From contig SCNS01000004.1 of NCBI GenBank assembly GCA_005503215.1, forward strand, positions 186,001-250,000: DNA of 64,000 nt, in the 5' to 3' direction. The position numbers and the translations under genes were made by a program. This DNA is from Sphingomonadaceae bacterium 3R27C6. Its GTDB lineage: Bacteria > Pseudomonadota > Alphaproteobacteria > Sphingomonadales > Sphingomonadaceae. A model generated the notes under the pieces. It searched no databases and was not told the DNA's origin. It saw nothing but the letters and a program-made list of their open reading frames with translations. Position 1 is the stretch's first letter. Each line of letters opens with the position of its first letter. This document shows positions 28,429 through 37,164 of the stretch, one piece after another.

Positions 28429-29817
28429 ATGGCCGAAAACAAATCCTATTTCTTCTGCGGCATCGGCGGGTCGGGGATGCTGCCGCTCGCGATGATCGTC
28501 GCCGCGCGCGGCGACGCAGTTTCGGGGTCCGATCGCAGCCGCGACCAGGGCCGGACGCGCGAGAAATTCGCCTGGCTCGAACAGCAAGGCATCGCCTTTT
28601 ATCCGCAGGATGGTACCGGGCCCCAAGCGGGCCAGATCCTCGTCGCGTCGGCGGCGATCGAGGACAGCGTTCCCGATATTGCCGCCGCCAATGCGCTCGG
28701 CCTGCCGCGGATGACGCGCGCCGACCTGAATGCCGCGCTGTTCAACGCGGCCGACAGCGCGATCGGCGTCGGCGGGACGAGCGGCAAGTCGACCGTGACG
28801 GGGATGATCGGCTGGATCCTTGAAAGCGCGGGCCGGAAACCGACCGTGATGAACGGCGCGGTGATGCGCAATTTTTCGGGCGGCGACAGGCCATTCGCAA
28901 GCGCGCTGGTGGGTGACGCCGCGATCTATGTTAGCGAAGTCGACGAAAGCGACGGATCGATCGCGCTCTACCGCCCCGATGTTGCGGTGATCACCAACAT
29001 CAGCCTCGACCACAAGAGCCTCGCCGAATTGCACCAGCTCTTCGGCGACTTCGCCGCGAAGGCGCGCGTCGCGGTGGTCAATGCCGATGACGCCGAGTCC
29101 GCGCCGCTGCTGTCGGGGCGCAATGTCGTGACCTTTGGTTTCAACGATGCGGCAGCGATACACGGCAGCGATTTCGAGGCGCTGCCCGACGGCTGCCGCT
29201 TCGCGGTCCATGCCGATGGCACCGCCTATCGGGTCAAGCTTCGCATGCCCGGCCGCCACAATGCCGCCAACGCGCTCGCCGCCATCGCCGCCACCCACGC
29301 GGCGGGCACGACCGTGGCGCAGGCGGTCGAGGCGCTGGCGGACTTCGCCGGCCTCGCGCGCCGCTATGAGGTGCTCGGACAAGCAGGCGGGGTCACCGTG
29401 ATCGACGATTTCGCGCACAATCCCGACAAGGTCGCCGCGACGCTGGCGGCCGTCGCCGAACTGCCCGGCCGCGCCTTGCTCTTCTTCCAGCCGCACGGCT
29501 ATGGCCCACTGCGCCAGATGGGCAAGGAGCTCGCGGCGAGCTTCGCAAGCGGAATGCGCGCTGACGACAAGCTGTTCGTCTGCGACCCCGTCTATTTCGG
29601 CGGCACCGTCGACCGCAGCATCGGCAGCGAGGCGCTTGTCGCCGATATCGTCGCGGACGGGGCCGACGCTGTGCATATGACCACCCGCGCGGCATGCGGC
29701 GCCGCAATGCTCGATGCGGCCAAGGCGGGCGACCGCATCCTGATCCTCGGCGCGCGCGACGACACGCTCACCGAATTCGGGCGGGAACTCCTGGCAAAGC
29801 TGGCGCTCTCCGCTTGA
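28429..29817 (+). CDS. MurC/Mpl-like UDP-N-acetylmuramate ligase
   Basis: A 462-residue member of the Mur ligase family distinct from the dcw MurC. It has the Rossmann entry FFCGIGGSGMLPLA, an altered ATP loop GGTSGKSTVTGM (115-126) where MurC has GTHGKTTT, the VDESDGS motif, TNISLDHKSLAEL and VIDDFAHNPDKV. Together with the adjacent divergent LD-carboxypeptidase, which makes free tripeptide, this suggests a murein peptide ligase (Mpl) attaching recycled peptide to UDP-MurNAc. A second MurC is the alternative. I chose the ATG at 28429 because earlier in-frame codons overlap the ldcA gene. Confidence 0.75.
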   Translation: MAENKSYFFCGIGGSGMLPLAMIVAARGDAVSGSDRSRDQGRTREKFAWLEQQGIAFYPQDGTGPQAGQILVASAAIEDSVPDIAAANALGLPRMTRADLNAALFNAADSAIGVGGTSGKSTVTGMIGWILESAGRKPTVMNGAVMRNFSGGDRPFASALVGDAAIYVSEVDESDGSIALYRPDVAVITNISLDHKSLAELHQLFGDFAAKARVAVVNADDAESAPLLSGRNVVTFGFNDAAAIHGSDFEALPDGCRFAVHADGTAYRVKLRMPGRHNAANALAAIAATHAAGTTVAQAVEALADFAGLARRYEVLGQAGGVTVIDDFAHNPDKVAATLAAVAELPGRALLFFQPHGYGPLRQMGKELAASFASGMRADDKLFVCDPVYFGGTVDRSIGSEALVADIVADGADAVHMTTRAACGAAMLDAAKAGDRILILGARDDTLTEFGRELLAKLALSA

Positions 29818-29841
29818 TTTCCGCCCGCGAATCTGTATAGG
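29814..29841 (+). promoter_or_regulatory. candidate sigma70-type promoter of rpsF operon
   Basis: TTGATT at 29814-29819 and TATAGG at 29836-29841 are separated by 16 nt, a good vegetative-type promoter. It overlaps the stop codon of the preceding ligase gene and would give a leader of roughly 130 nt before rpsF. Confidence 0.5.
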
Positions 29842-29883
29842 CGCGCTCATTCGGGGCGAGGCCACGCTGCCATCGCCCCGTTT

Positions 29884-29942
29884 GCTTTGCACCAATCCGC
29901 AAAGCTTGACGACAGCCGGAGGGGTTTCGCGATTGGCGCGAA
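29884..29942 (+). promoter_or_regulatory. structured leader of rpsF mRNA
   Basis: Two hairpins lie in the 5' leader of rpsF. GCTTTGC (29884-29890) pairs with GCAAAGC (29899-29905) around an 8-nt loop, and TTCGCG (29926-29931) pairs with CGCGAA (29937-29942) around ATTGG. In many bacteria the rpsF leader carries an RNA element bound by the S6:S18 complex for feedback control. I cannot show that this is the conserved motif. Confidence 0.4.
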
Positions 29943-29975
29943 GCCAGCGATCGGCCAAATCGAAGGAAGCGCATC

Positions 29976-30341
29976 ATGCCGTTTTACGAGCATGTTTTTA
30001 TCGCGCGTCAGGACCTGAGCCAGGCTCAGGTCGACGCGCTGGCGGAAACCGTCACCAACGTCATCGGCGAATTCAAGGGCACGGTTCACAAGACCGAGAC
30101 CTGGGGCCTCAAGCAGCTCGCCTACAAGATCCAGAAGAACCGCAAGGGTCATTATGTGATGCTGTCGGCCGAAGTGTCGGGCGAAGCCATCGCAGAGATC
30201 GAGCGTCAGGCTGCGATTAACGAAGATATCATCCGCTGGCTCACCATCAAGGTCGACGAACTCGAAAAGGGTCCGTCGGTGATGATGCGCAAGCAGGAAC
30301 GTCGTGGCGGCCGCGGCCGTGACCGCGACGGCGAAGAATAA
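29976..30341 (+). CDS. rpsF: 30S ribosomal protein S6
   Basis: Small-subunit protein that forms a heterodimer with S18 on the platform. The 121-residue protein has the S6 core ([29 protein letters not shown]) and a basic-acidic tail ([11 protein letters not shown]). First gene of rpsF-rpsR-rplI, with a GAAGGAAG ribosome site. Confidence 0.97.
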   Translation: MPFYEHVFIARQDLSQAQVDALAETVTNVIGEFKGTVHKTETWGLKQLAYKIQKNRKGHYVMLSAEVSGEAIAEIERQAAINEDIIRWLTIKVDELEKGPSVMMRKQERRGGRGRDRDGEE

Positions 30342-30352
30342 GGAAAACGATC

Positions 30353-30577
30353 ATGGCACGACCCTTTTTCCGCCGCCGCAAGACCTGCCCCTTCAGCCAG
30401 AAGGACGCACCGGTCATCGATTACAAGGACGTCCGCCTGCTCCAGGGTTACCTGTCGGAGCGTGGCAAGATCGTCCCGTCGCGGATCACCGCGGTGTCCA
30501 CCAAGAAGCAGCGTGAGCTGGCGAAAGCGATCAAGCGCTCGCGCCACATCGGCCTGCTCCCCTACATTGTTAAGTAA
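30353..30577 (+). CDS. rpsR: 30S ribosomal protein S18
   Basis: The 74-residue protein matches S18: [14 protein letters not shown] at the N terminus, [19 protein letters not shown], and the RNA-binding [12 protein letters not shown] near the end. It begins 11 nt after rpsF, in the normal order. Confidence 0.97.
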   Translation: MARPFFRRRKTCPFSQKDAPVIDYKDVRLLQGYLSERGKIVPSRITAVSTKKQRELAKAIKRSRHIGLLPYIVK

Positions 30578-30590
30578 GGAGGGCTGACCG

Positions 30591-31214
30591 ATGGAAATCA
30601 TCCTGCTCGAACGCATCGAGAAACTGGGCGGTATCGGCGACGTCGTCACCGTCAAGAACGGCTTTGCCCGTAACTACCTGCTGCCGAACAACAAGGCGCT
30701 GCGCGCGAACGACGCCAACAAGAAGCTGTTCGAAGCGAACCGCGGCAAGATCGAAGCCGATAACGCCGAACGTCGCACCGACGCCGAAGGCCGCGCCAGC
30801 GGTATCAACGGCAAGCAGATCGTCCTGATCCGTCAGGCATCGAACACCGGCCAGCTTTATGGTTCGGTTTCGGTCCGTGACATCGTCGACGCGCTCGCCG
30901 AAGACGGCGTCGAAGGCATCGGCAAGTCGATGGTCGAACTCGAACGCCCGATCAAGTCGCTCGGCCTGGTCGACGTCAAGGTCAAGCTGCACCCCGAAGT
31001 CGTCGTGACCGTCGGCGTCAACGTCGCGCGTTCGCCCGACGAAGCCGAAATGCAGAAGCAGGGCATCGACGTCATCGCGGCGATGTTCGAGGAAGAACAG
31101 GCCGAGGCAGTCGCCACGGCACTGGAACCCGACAGCGAAGACGAATTCGAAGACGCGACGCCGCCTTCGGAGCTCGCTCCCGAAGCTGCTGCGGACGAAG
31201 CCGAAGAAGCTTAA
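30591..31214 (+). CDS. rplI: 50S ribosomal protein L9
   Basis: Large-subunit protein with two globular domains on a long helix. The N-terminal signature ILLERIEKLGGIGDVVTVK and NGFARNYLLP is intact. At 207 residues it is about 55 longer than the usual 149-150, owing to a very acidic C-terminal extension (EEEQAEAV onward to AADEAEEA). Such extensions are, I believe, common in sphingomonads. Last gene of the operon, followed by a strong terminator. Confidence 0.97.
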   Translation: MEIILLERIEKLGGIGDVVTVKNGFARNYLLPNNKALRANDANKKLFEANRGKIEADNAERRTDAEGRASGINGKQIVLIRQASNTGQLYGSVSVRDIVDALAEDGVEGIGKSMVELERPIKSLGLVDVKVKLHPEVVVTVGVNVARSPDEAEMQKQGIDVIAAMFEEEQAEAVATALEPDSEDEFEDATPPSELAPEAAADEAEEA

Positions 31215-31238
31215 GCTTCCTCTGGCCAAAGCCTTTTG

Positions 31239-31277
31239 AAAGGGCCGCGTTTCCGAAAGGGAGCGCGGCCCTTTTCT
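31239..31277 (+). terminator. rho-independent terminator after rplI
   Basis: AAAGGGCCGCG (31239-31249) pairs perfectly with CGCGGCCCTTT (31264-31274), giving an 11-bp stem followed by TTTTCTT. Textbook intrinsic terminator for the ribosomal protein operon. Confidence 0.88.
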
Positions 31278-31306
31278 TATGGTCCGCCCTTTCCTATGGC
31301 TCGGCG

Positions 31307-32356
31307 ATGGCCGATGATCCTTTCCAGCGCCGCTTTGCCGCGGATGCGAGCCTGCTGCCGCATATGGCGGACCTCGCAAACGACCGGGTGCTGATCGCAC
31401 TGCTGACCGAAGCCGATTATCGCGCCGCAAGCTTCCTCGACCAGCGACTGCTCACCGATCGCATCGGGCGCGAGTGGATGGCGTGGGAGACCGTGCCCGA
31501 TCTGGGCGCCGCGGCCCCTGCGCCGCACTTCATCTTCCATATCGGCCATGTCGGATCGACGCTCGTGTCGCGCCTGCACGCCGAGGCCAGCGATGTACTG
31601 CCGCTGCGCGAGCCGATGTTGCTCCGCACGCTGGCGCAGGTCGCCGAGCGGATCGACCGGCCCGAGTCGGTCTGGTCGCCCGAGCTTTATCACGGGCGCC
31701 TTGCCCAGACGGCCGGATGGCTGGGCCGCGGCTTTGCCCCCGGCCAGCGCGCGATGGTGAAGGCGTCGAGCGTGATCACGGCGATCGCCGACGAGTTGAC
31801 GGGTGCCGATGGCCGCGCGCTGTTCCTCTACGTCCCGCTCGCGCGCTACATCGAGACGATCCTGGCCGGCGGGGCATCAATGGCCGAGACGCTGGCGCAA
31901 GCCCCGGCACGCATGGCGCGACTGGCCGCGCCGCTGCCCGACTTCCCGTTCGCATTGTGGCAGCTGCCGCCGGTGACGCGCATCGCGATGAGCTGGCTTT
32001 GCGAGATGGCGACGGCACAACGGACCTTGCCGCGCAGCGATCCGCGGCATCTGTGGGCCGATTTCGAGGCGGTGCTGGCCGATCCCGCCACCGCGCTCGC
32101 CGGGCAGTGCGGGCACTTCGGACTTCCGGTCGATGCGGCGCGGATCGACGCCGCGCTCGCCGGACCTGTGATGCGCCAATATTCGAAGGCGCCCGAGCAT
32201 GGATACAGCCCCGATCTGCGCCGCGAGTTGCAGGCGCAGGCGGCGGCCGAGAACGCGCCGGCCATCGCCGAAGCGATCGCATGGGTTGAAGCGCTCGCCG
32301 CACGCTATACAAGCCTCGGCGACCTGCCGATCCACGGCGACCAGGAAGGCGCATAA
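31307..32356 (+). CDS. sulfotransferase-like P-loop protein
   Basis: A 349-residue cytoplasmic protein. Its clearest motif is FIFHIGHVGSTLVSRLH (about 75-91), a P-loop-like strand-loop-helix resembling the PAPS 5'-phosphosulfate loop of sulfotransferase-family proteins. The position of LREPMLLRTL further on also fits that fold, and VKASS in the middle could be the 3'-phosphate site. The substrate is unknown. It shares one base with the following dioxygenase gene (TAATG), so the two are surely co-translated. Alternatively it is a kinase-like P-loop protein. It starts 30 nt after the rplI terminator. Confidence 0.55.
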   Translation: MADDPFQRRFAADASLLPHMADLANDRVLIALLTEADYRAASFLDQRLLTDRIGREWMAWETVPDLGAAAPAPHFIFHIGHVGSTLVSRLHAEASDVLPLREPMLLRTLAQVAERIDRPESVWSPELYHGRLAQTAGWLGRGFAPGQRAMVKASSVITAIADELTGADGRALFLYVPLARYIETILAGGASMAETLAQAPARMARLAAPLPDFPFALWQLPPVTRIAMSWLCEMATAQRTLPRSDPRHLWADFEAVLADPATALAGQCGHFGLPVDAARIDAALAGPVMRQYSKAPEHGYSPDLRRELQAQAAAENAPAIAEAIAWVEALAARYTSLGDLPIHGDQEGA

Positions 32357-33012
32357 TGTTCAAGCTCGTCCAGCTGCTCGACGATGGCGCGGTCCGCGCG
32401 CTGCGCGAGATTGCCGCCAGCGGCAAGTTCGTCGACGGAAAGATCAGCAACCCGCATTCGAAGGTGAAGAACAACCTGCAGCTTCACGACGCCGGCGCTT
32501 ATGAACGCTCGTCGAAGATATTGCTCGATGCGATGGTGCAGAACCCCGATTTCATGGAATTCTCCTTTCCGGCGCGGATCGCGCCGCCGTTGATGACACG
32601 GTACACCCCGGGCATGCATTATGGGCTGCACCCCGATGCCGCCTATATTCCCCTGCCCGACGGCCAGCTGCGCACCGACGTCAGCTGCACTATCTTCCTG
32701 AACGATCCCGCCGATTATGAGGGCGGCGCGCTGCACGTGCAGCTCGGCAATGCTGACCTCCGCTTCAAGGAAGCGCCGGGGGTCGCGATCATCTATCCCT
32801 CGCACACGCTGCACGAGGTCGAACCGGTGACGCGCGGCGAGCGGCTCGTCGCAATCACCTTCATCCAGAGCCTGATCCCCGACGTCGCGCACCGAAATTT
32901 GATGTACGAACTGAACGAGATTGCCGCGATCGAGGGCGGCAAGATGGAACCCGCGAACTTCACGCGGCTCCAGGCGGTCCAGTACCAGCTCTTGCGGATG
33001 TGGCGGCGCTAA
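32356..33012 (+). CDS. PKHD-type Fe(II)/2-oxoglutarate dioxygenase (PiuC/YbiX-like)
   Basis: Non-heme iron oxygenase of the prolyl-4-hydroxylase superfamily. The 218-residue protein has the family motif GMHYGLHPDAAY giving H92 and D94, the distal histidine in YPSHTLHEV (H150 or H153) and the 2-oxoglutarate arginine in RGERLV (about 163). PiuC/YbiX genes usually neighbour TonB-dependent siderophore receptors and are iron-regulated; here a TonB receptor lies 1 kb downstream beyond folE. The substrate is not known for the family. Coupled to the sulfotransferase-like gene by a TAATG overlap. Confidence 0.88.
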   Translation: MFKLVQLLDDGAVRALREIAASGKFVDGKISNPHSKVKNNLQLHDAGAYERSSKILLDAMVQNPDFMEFSFPARIAPPLMTRYTPGMHYGLHPDAAYIPLPDGQLRTDVSCTIFLNDPADYEGGALHVQLGNADLRFKEAPGVAIIYPSHTLHEVEPVTRGERLVAITFIQSLIPDVAHRNLMYELNEIAAIEGGKMEPANFTRLQAVQYQLLRMWRR

Positions 33013-33025
33013 GGCCGTCCGCCCA

Positions 33026-33628
33026 TCAATAGCCCATCAGGCTCAGCACTTCCTTGCGGCTGCTTTGGTCCTCGAGGAAACAGCCGAGCAGGCGACTCGT
33101 CACCATGCCGACGCCCGGGGTGCGCACGCCGCGCCCGGTCATGCAGCCATGCTGTGCATCGATGACCACCGCGACGCCTTGCGGCTGGAGATTGTCCCAG
33201 ATGCACTTCGCGACCTCGGCGGTCAGCCGCTCCTGCACCTGAAGCCGCCGCGAAAAGCCGTTGAGCACGCGGGCCAGCTTCGAAATGCCGACGACCCGGT
33301 CGCGCGGCAGGTAAGCGATCGAGGCCTTTCCGGTGATCGGCGCCATATGATGCTCGCAATGCGACTGGAACGGAATGTCGCGCAGCAGCACGATCTCGTC
33401 ATAGCCGCCGACTTCCTCGAAGGTGCGCGACAGGTAAAGCGCCGGATCGTCGGCATAGCCCGAACAATATTCCTTCCACGCGCGCGCGACGCGGCGCGGT
33501 GTGTCGAGCAGTCCCTCGCGCGCCGGATCGTCGCCCGCCCACTCGATCAGCGTCCGCACGGCGTCCGCGACATGGTCGGGAACGACCACCTTGCCGTCCG
33601 GTCCCAACTCTTGTCCGTTGTCGCTCAT
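33026..33628 (-). CDS. folE: GTP cyclohydrolase I FolE
   Basis: Zinc enzyme converting GTP to 7,8-dihydroneopterin triphosphate, the first step of folate synthesis. The 200-residue protein has the zinc ligands in QSHCEHHMAPITGKA (about 88-102) and QHGCMTGRGV, plus IPFQSHCEHH and VVGISKLAR typical of FolE1. The ATG at 33628 gives a normal length; the frame extends further upstream, but those codons look like leader sequence. It is convergent with the dioxygenase gene, with only 13 nt between the stops. Confidence 0.96.
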   Translation of the reverse strand: MSDNGQELGPDGKVVVPDHVADAVRTLIEWAGDDPAREGLLDTPRRVARAWKEYCSGYADDPALYLSRTFEEVGGYDEIVLLRDIPFQSHCEHHMAPITGKASIAYLPRDRVVGISKLARVLNGFSRRLQVQERLTAEVAKCIWDNLQPQGVAVVIDAQHGCMTGRGVRTPGVGMVTSRLLGCFLEDQSSRKEVLSLMGY

Positions 33629-34062
33629 CGCCCCGCTTTCACTGTTGCCTTCATGTCGCACATTTCGGGGCGAATGGGACGATAAGCAAGGGCCAGAGAA
33701 GAAGAAATTGTCCTCTCCCATCAACTTTACGTTGCGGAATCTTGGCTTTTTCACTTTTCGGAGAGGCGCGGTTTCGCGTCCTTTTTTGAGCCAAACAAGT
33801 CACTTGACGCTTTCGTCAACTCGGCGCACCTTTGCTCCATACAGAACTCGCTCAAGCGGGTCGTATTCCGGAGAGGCCGGCGTTTTCCCCGACGCCGGTG
33901 GGAGAGGACGATGACCAGCACAGCTGGCAGGTGGGATTCACGAGGGCACATGGCCGCTTTGGCCGGGTGCCCTTTGCCATGTCTGGTCGTTTCCCCTCCC
34001 CTTACCACAATTTGACGTTGGGCGGCCCCGCATCGCGCGGGATCGAAAAAGGGAGGCTATAG
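33629..34062 (+). promoter_or_regulatory. 434-nt regulatory region before TonB receptor gene
   Basis: This gene-free stretch contains three structured elements on the receptor strand. First is a perfect inverted repeat TTGACG-CTTT-CGTCAA (33804-33819). Second is a hairpin with 6-bp stem CCGGCG (33877-33882) / CGCCGG (33893-33898). Third is a hairpin AGGGCAC (33943-33949) / GTGCCCT (33967-33973) with an inner GGCC/GGCC stem. A strong ribosome site (GGAGAGGA) starts a short open frame at 33911. The receptor itself has GGGAGG at 34051-34056. Promoter boxes were not clear. Confidence 0.5.
33911..34015 (+). other. possible 34-codon leader ORF upstream of TonB receptor
   Basis: ATG at 33911 preceded by GGGAGAGGA, open for 34 codons to TGA at 34013-34015, ending 47 nt before the receptor ATG. 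The encoded peptide is Pro/Cys-containing and not recognisable. A hairpin (33943-33973) lies inside it. It could be a regulatory upstream ORF, or chance in a leader whose ribosome-site-like sequence has another purpose. Confidence 0.25.
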
Positions 34063-37050
34063 ATGAAGTTCAAGGCACTGATCGGAACCTCGATCCTTGC
34101 GATGACGGTGGCGACGCCGGCATATGCGCAGGACGCGGCGGATGAAGTGGAACGCGATGCTTTCGGTGGCGAAATCGTCGTCACGGCGCAGCGCCAGTCG
34201 GAACGTCTGCAGGACGTGCCGATCGCGGTCAGCGCCTTTTCGACCGAGGCGCTCGAAGCGCAGCAGATCAAGACACCGTCCGATCTTCAGCTGACCTTGC
34301 CCAACGTCACTTTCACCAAGACCAACTTCACGGGCGCCAGCTTCACGATCCGCGGCATCGGCGACCTTTGCGTCGGCACGACCTGCGACAGCGCAACCGC
34401 GATCCATCTGAACGGCGACCCGCTGTTTTCGACCCGCCTGTTCGAAACCGAATTCTTCGACCTCGAACGCGTCGAAGTGCTGCGCGGCCCTCAGGGCACG
34501 CTGTTCGGCCGCAACGCGACGTCGGGCGTGGTCAACGTCATCACCGCCAAGCCCAAACTCGGCGTCTTCGAAGCCGCCGCCGAAGCCGAATATGGAAATT
34601 ATGATTCCATGAAGGGCAAGGCGATGGTCAACATCCCGCTCGGCGACACGATGGGCATTCGCGTTGCTGGCATTTATCTCAACCGCGACGGCTATACGAA
34701 GAACAGCTTCCTCGACACCCGCATCGACGATCGCGATCTCTATTCGGTTCGCGGCTCGTTCCGCTGGGAACCCTCGCCCGACACGACGATCGACCTGCTG
34801 GCATCCTATTTCCATGAAAAGGACCAGCGCACGCGCATCCAGAAACAGCTTTGCCAGCGCGATCCGACCGGCATCCTCGGCTGTTTGAACAGCCGCCTCG
34901 ACAATTCGCCGTTCAACGGCAACGCGACCTTCACCGCCGCGCTGACATCGCGCGAATTCCTCGCGATCCGCGGCATCCCGCAGGCCTTTGCACTCGGCAG
35001 CCTCTATGGCCCCGACGTTTATGCCAACACGACGATCCCGTCGGATCCGCGCGAAGTAAACACCGCCTATACGCCGAGCTATTTCACCAGCGAACTGACG
35101 CTGCAGGGCCAGATCGAGCATAATTTCGGCCCCGTGTCGCTGCAGGTTTCAGGCCAGTATCAGAAGGTCAAGCTCGACGCGTCGCAGGATTATAACAGCA
35201 ATATCGGCAACCGTGCGCTCTATGCCACCGGTCTCGCCACCTTGCAGGCGGCCGCGAACGGCGCGCTGGGCGCCGGCCTCGCGCCCTATTTCCGCCCCGT
35301 CGCCGCGGCGATCATCCCCAACGGCCCCACCGGCCAGCTTTGCACGTCGCTGGCGGAAGAAAGCGGATACGGCAGCTTTGGCGGCAACAAGATCTGTAGC
35401 GACCAGTCGCTGCAATTCGACCGGTCGAACCAGTATAACAGCAGCTGGTCGGTCGAAAGCATCCTGTCGAGCGACCTCGACGGGCCGTTCAACTTCCTGG
35501 TCGGCGGCATTTATGCCGATTACCACCTGACCGAGAACAGCTATTATGTGAACGCCTTCCCGATCGATTATCTGACGGGCGTGCTGGGCGCCTTCACCGC
35601 GGCGACGAACCCGCCGGCCGCGGGTGGCCCGCTGCCGCCGTCGTTCCTCGCGACACCCTTCTTCCGCAACAACACCGACGATCTGAACATCAAGTCATGG
35701 GGTCTGTTCGGCGAAGCCTATTTCGAATTCAGCGACCGGCTGAAACTCACGGCGGGCCTGCGCTATAACAACGACAAGAAGAGTGTGTCGGCGCGGTCGA
35801 CGCTGGCAAGCTTCCTCGCACCGCACGCCGGAACGACCGACACCGTCTTCGGTTCGCCGTTCGTCGGATCGTTCGATGCCGATCCGGGCACGCCCGGCAA
35901 CCAGATCATTCAGGAACGTAGCGTCAAATTCAACAAGCTGACGGGCCGCGCGGTGCTCGATTTCAAGGTCACCGAAGACAATCTGCTCTACGCGTCCTAC
36001 TCGCGCGGTTATAAGTCGGGCGGCATCAACCCGCCGCTCCAGCCGATTTTCGCGGTGCCCGAATCGTTCAAGCCCGAACAGGTAGACGCCTTTGAAATCG
36101 GGTCGAAGAATAGCTTCGACAACGGGGCGCTCCAGCTGAACCTGACGGCCTTCTACTACAAGTATAAGGATCTGCAGCTCAGCAAGATCGTTGCCCGTAC
36201 CGCGGTGAACGACAACGTCAGTGCCGATATCTATGGTTTCGAAGCCGAAGCCATTGTCCGGCCCGATCCGGACGTCGTGGTCAACCTCGGCTTCAGTTAC
36301 CTGCATAGCAAGGTGTCGGAAGACAAATTTACCAGCAACCCGCGCGACTTTGGCGGTGGCCGCAGCGACGCGGTGATCATCAAGGACATCACCAACGCCG
36401 CCAACTGCGCCGTCGCATCGCGCTCGGGCAATGCCGCGGGGGTGAACGCCTTTGTGAACGGCGTGCAGCAGGTCATCAACGGCGGCTTTGTCCCGGGCGT
36501 ACAGGCGGGCGCGAACCTGCGGCCGACCACCGCTTTCCCGGCCGACGGCGGCATCGCTTCGACGGGCGCCTTCAGCATTTGCGGGGTCATGGAAGCAGCC
36601 GCGGCCGGCGCCTTTGCCGCTGCCGGGCTGAATCCGACCGCGTTCGGCGGGATCGAATATTTCTCCGCCGGCGTTCCGGTCAATATCAAGGGCAACCAGC
36701 TGCCGCAGGCGCCGAACTACAAGTTCAGCGCAGGCATCCAGCATACGATGCGGCTGGGCGACGGCGACATGTCGCTCGTTCCGCGCGTTGACATGGCCTA
36801 TACCGGTGAAAGCTATGGCAGCATCTTCAACGGTAATGTAAACCGGATCAAGGGTTATGCCCAGGTCAACGCACAGATCCAGCTCAACGGTGCCGACGAC
36901 AAATGGTATGTGAGGGGGTTCATCCAGAACATCTTCGACGCCAACAGCGTCACCGGCCTCTACATCACCGACCAGTCGTCGGGTAACTACACCAATATCT
37001 TCACCCTCGAACCGCGCCGCTACGGCATCGCGGCGGGCGTGAAGTTCTAA
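34063..37050 (+). CDS. TonB-dependent receptor
   Basis: Outer-membrane transporter of 995 residues. The signal peptide ends at PAYAQ; a TonB-box-like GEIVVTAQR begins the mature plug, which contains the QGTLFGRNATSGVVNVIT signature. The barrel ends with the canonical aromatic terminus (RRYGIAAGVKF). It is large for the family, with long Gly/Ala-rich extracellular loops, notably around residues 780-870. The substrate is not predictable; sphingomonads use such receptors for siderophores, glycans and aromatic compounds. It has its own structured leader and ends at a terminator shared with a convergent second receptor. Confidence 0.9.
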   Translation: MKFKALIGTSILAMTVATPAYAQDAADEVERDAFGGEIVVTAQRQSERLQDVPIAVSAFSTEALEAQQIKTPSDLQLTLPNVTFTKTNFTGASFTIRGIGDLCVGTTCDSATAIHLNGDPLFSTRLFETEFFDLERVEVLRGPQGTLFGRNATSGVVNVITAKPKLGVFEAAAEAEYGNYDSMKGKAMVNIPLGDTMGIRVAGIYLNRDGYTKNSFLDTRIDDRDLYSVRGSFRWEPSPDTTIDLLASYFHEKDQRTRIQKQLCQRDPTGILGCLNSRLDNSPFNGNATFTAALTSREFLAIRGIPQAFALGSLYGPDVYANTTIPSDPREVNTAYTPSYFTSELTLQGQIEHNFGPVSLQVSGQYQKVKLDASQDYNSNIGNRALYATGLATLQAAANGALGAGLAPYFRPVAAAIIPNGPTGQLCTSLAEESGYGSFGGNKICSDQSLQFDRSNQYNSSWSVESILSSDLDGPFNFLVGGIYADYHLTENSYYVNAFPIDYLTGVLGAFTAATNPPAAGGPLPPSFLATPFFRNNTDDLNIKSWGLFGEAYFEFSDRLKLTAGLRYNNDKKSVSARSTLASFLAPHAGTTDTVFGSPFVGSFDADPGTPGNQIIQERSVKFNKLTGRAVLDFKVTEDNLLYASYSRGYKSGGINPPLQPIFAVPESFKPEQVDAFEIGSKNSFDNGALQLNLTAFYYKYKDLQLSKIVARTAVNDNVSADIYGFEAEAIVRPDPDVVVNLGFSYLHSKVSEDKFTSNPRDFGGGRSDAVIIKDITNAANCAVASRSGNAAGVNAFVNGVQQVINGGFVPGVQAGANLRPTTAFPADGGIASTGAFSICGVMEAAAAGAFAAAGLNPTAFGGIEYFSAGVPVNIKGNQLPQAPNYKFSAGIQHTMRLGDGDMSLVPRVDMAYTGESYGSIFNGNVNRIKGYAQVNAQIQLNGADDKWYVRGFIQNIFDANSVTGLYITDQSSGNYTNIFTLEPRRYGIAAGVKF

Positions 37051-37071
37051 AACCCGGGCGGCAACGCCAAC

Positions 37072-37113
37072 AAAAAACCCCGGCCTCTCGATCAAGAGGC
37101 CGGGGTTTCTTTT
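37072..37113. terminator. bidirectional terminator between two TonB receptor genes
   Basis: AAACCCCGGCCTCT (37075-37088) pairs perfectly with AGAGGCCGGGGTTT (37095-37108) through 14 bp around a CGATCA loop. It has AAAAAA on the left and TTTCTTTTT on the right, so it can terminate both convergent genes. Confidence 0.88.
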
Positions 37114-37164
37114 TGCCTTCTGCGTGTCGGCCCGGGCGCTCGGAAGCGCCCCGGCCAATCCCGA

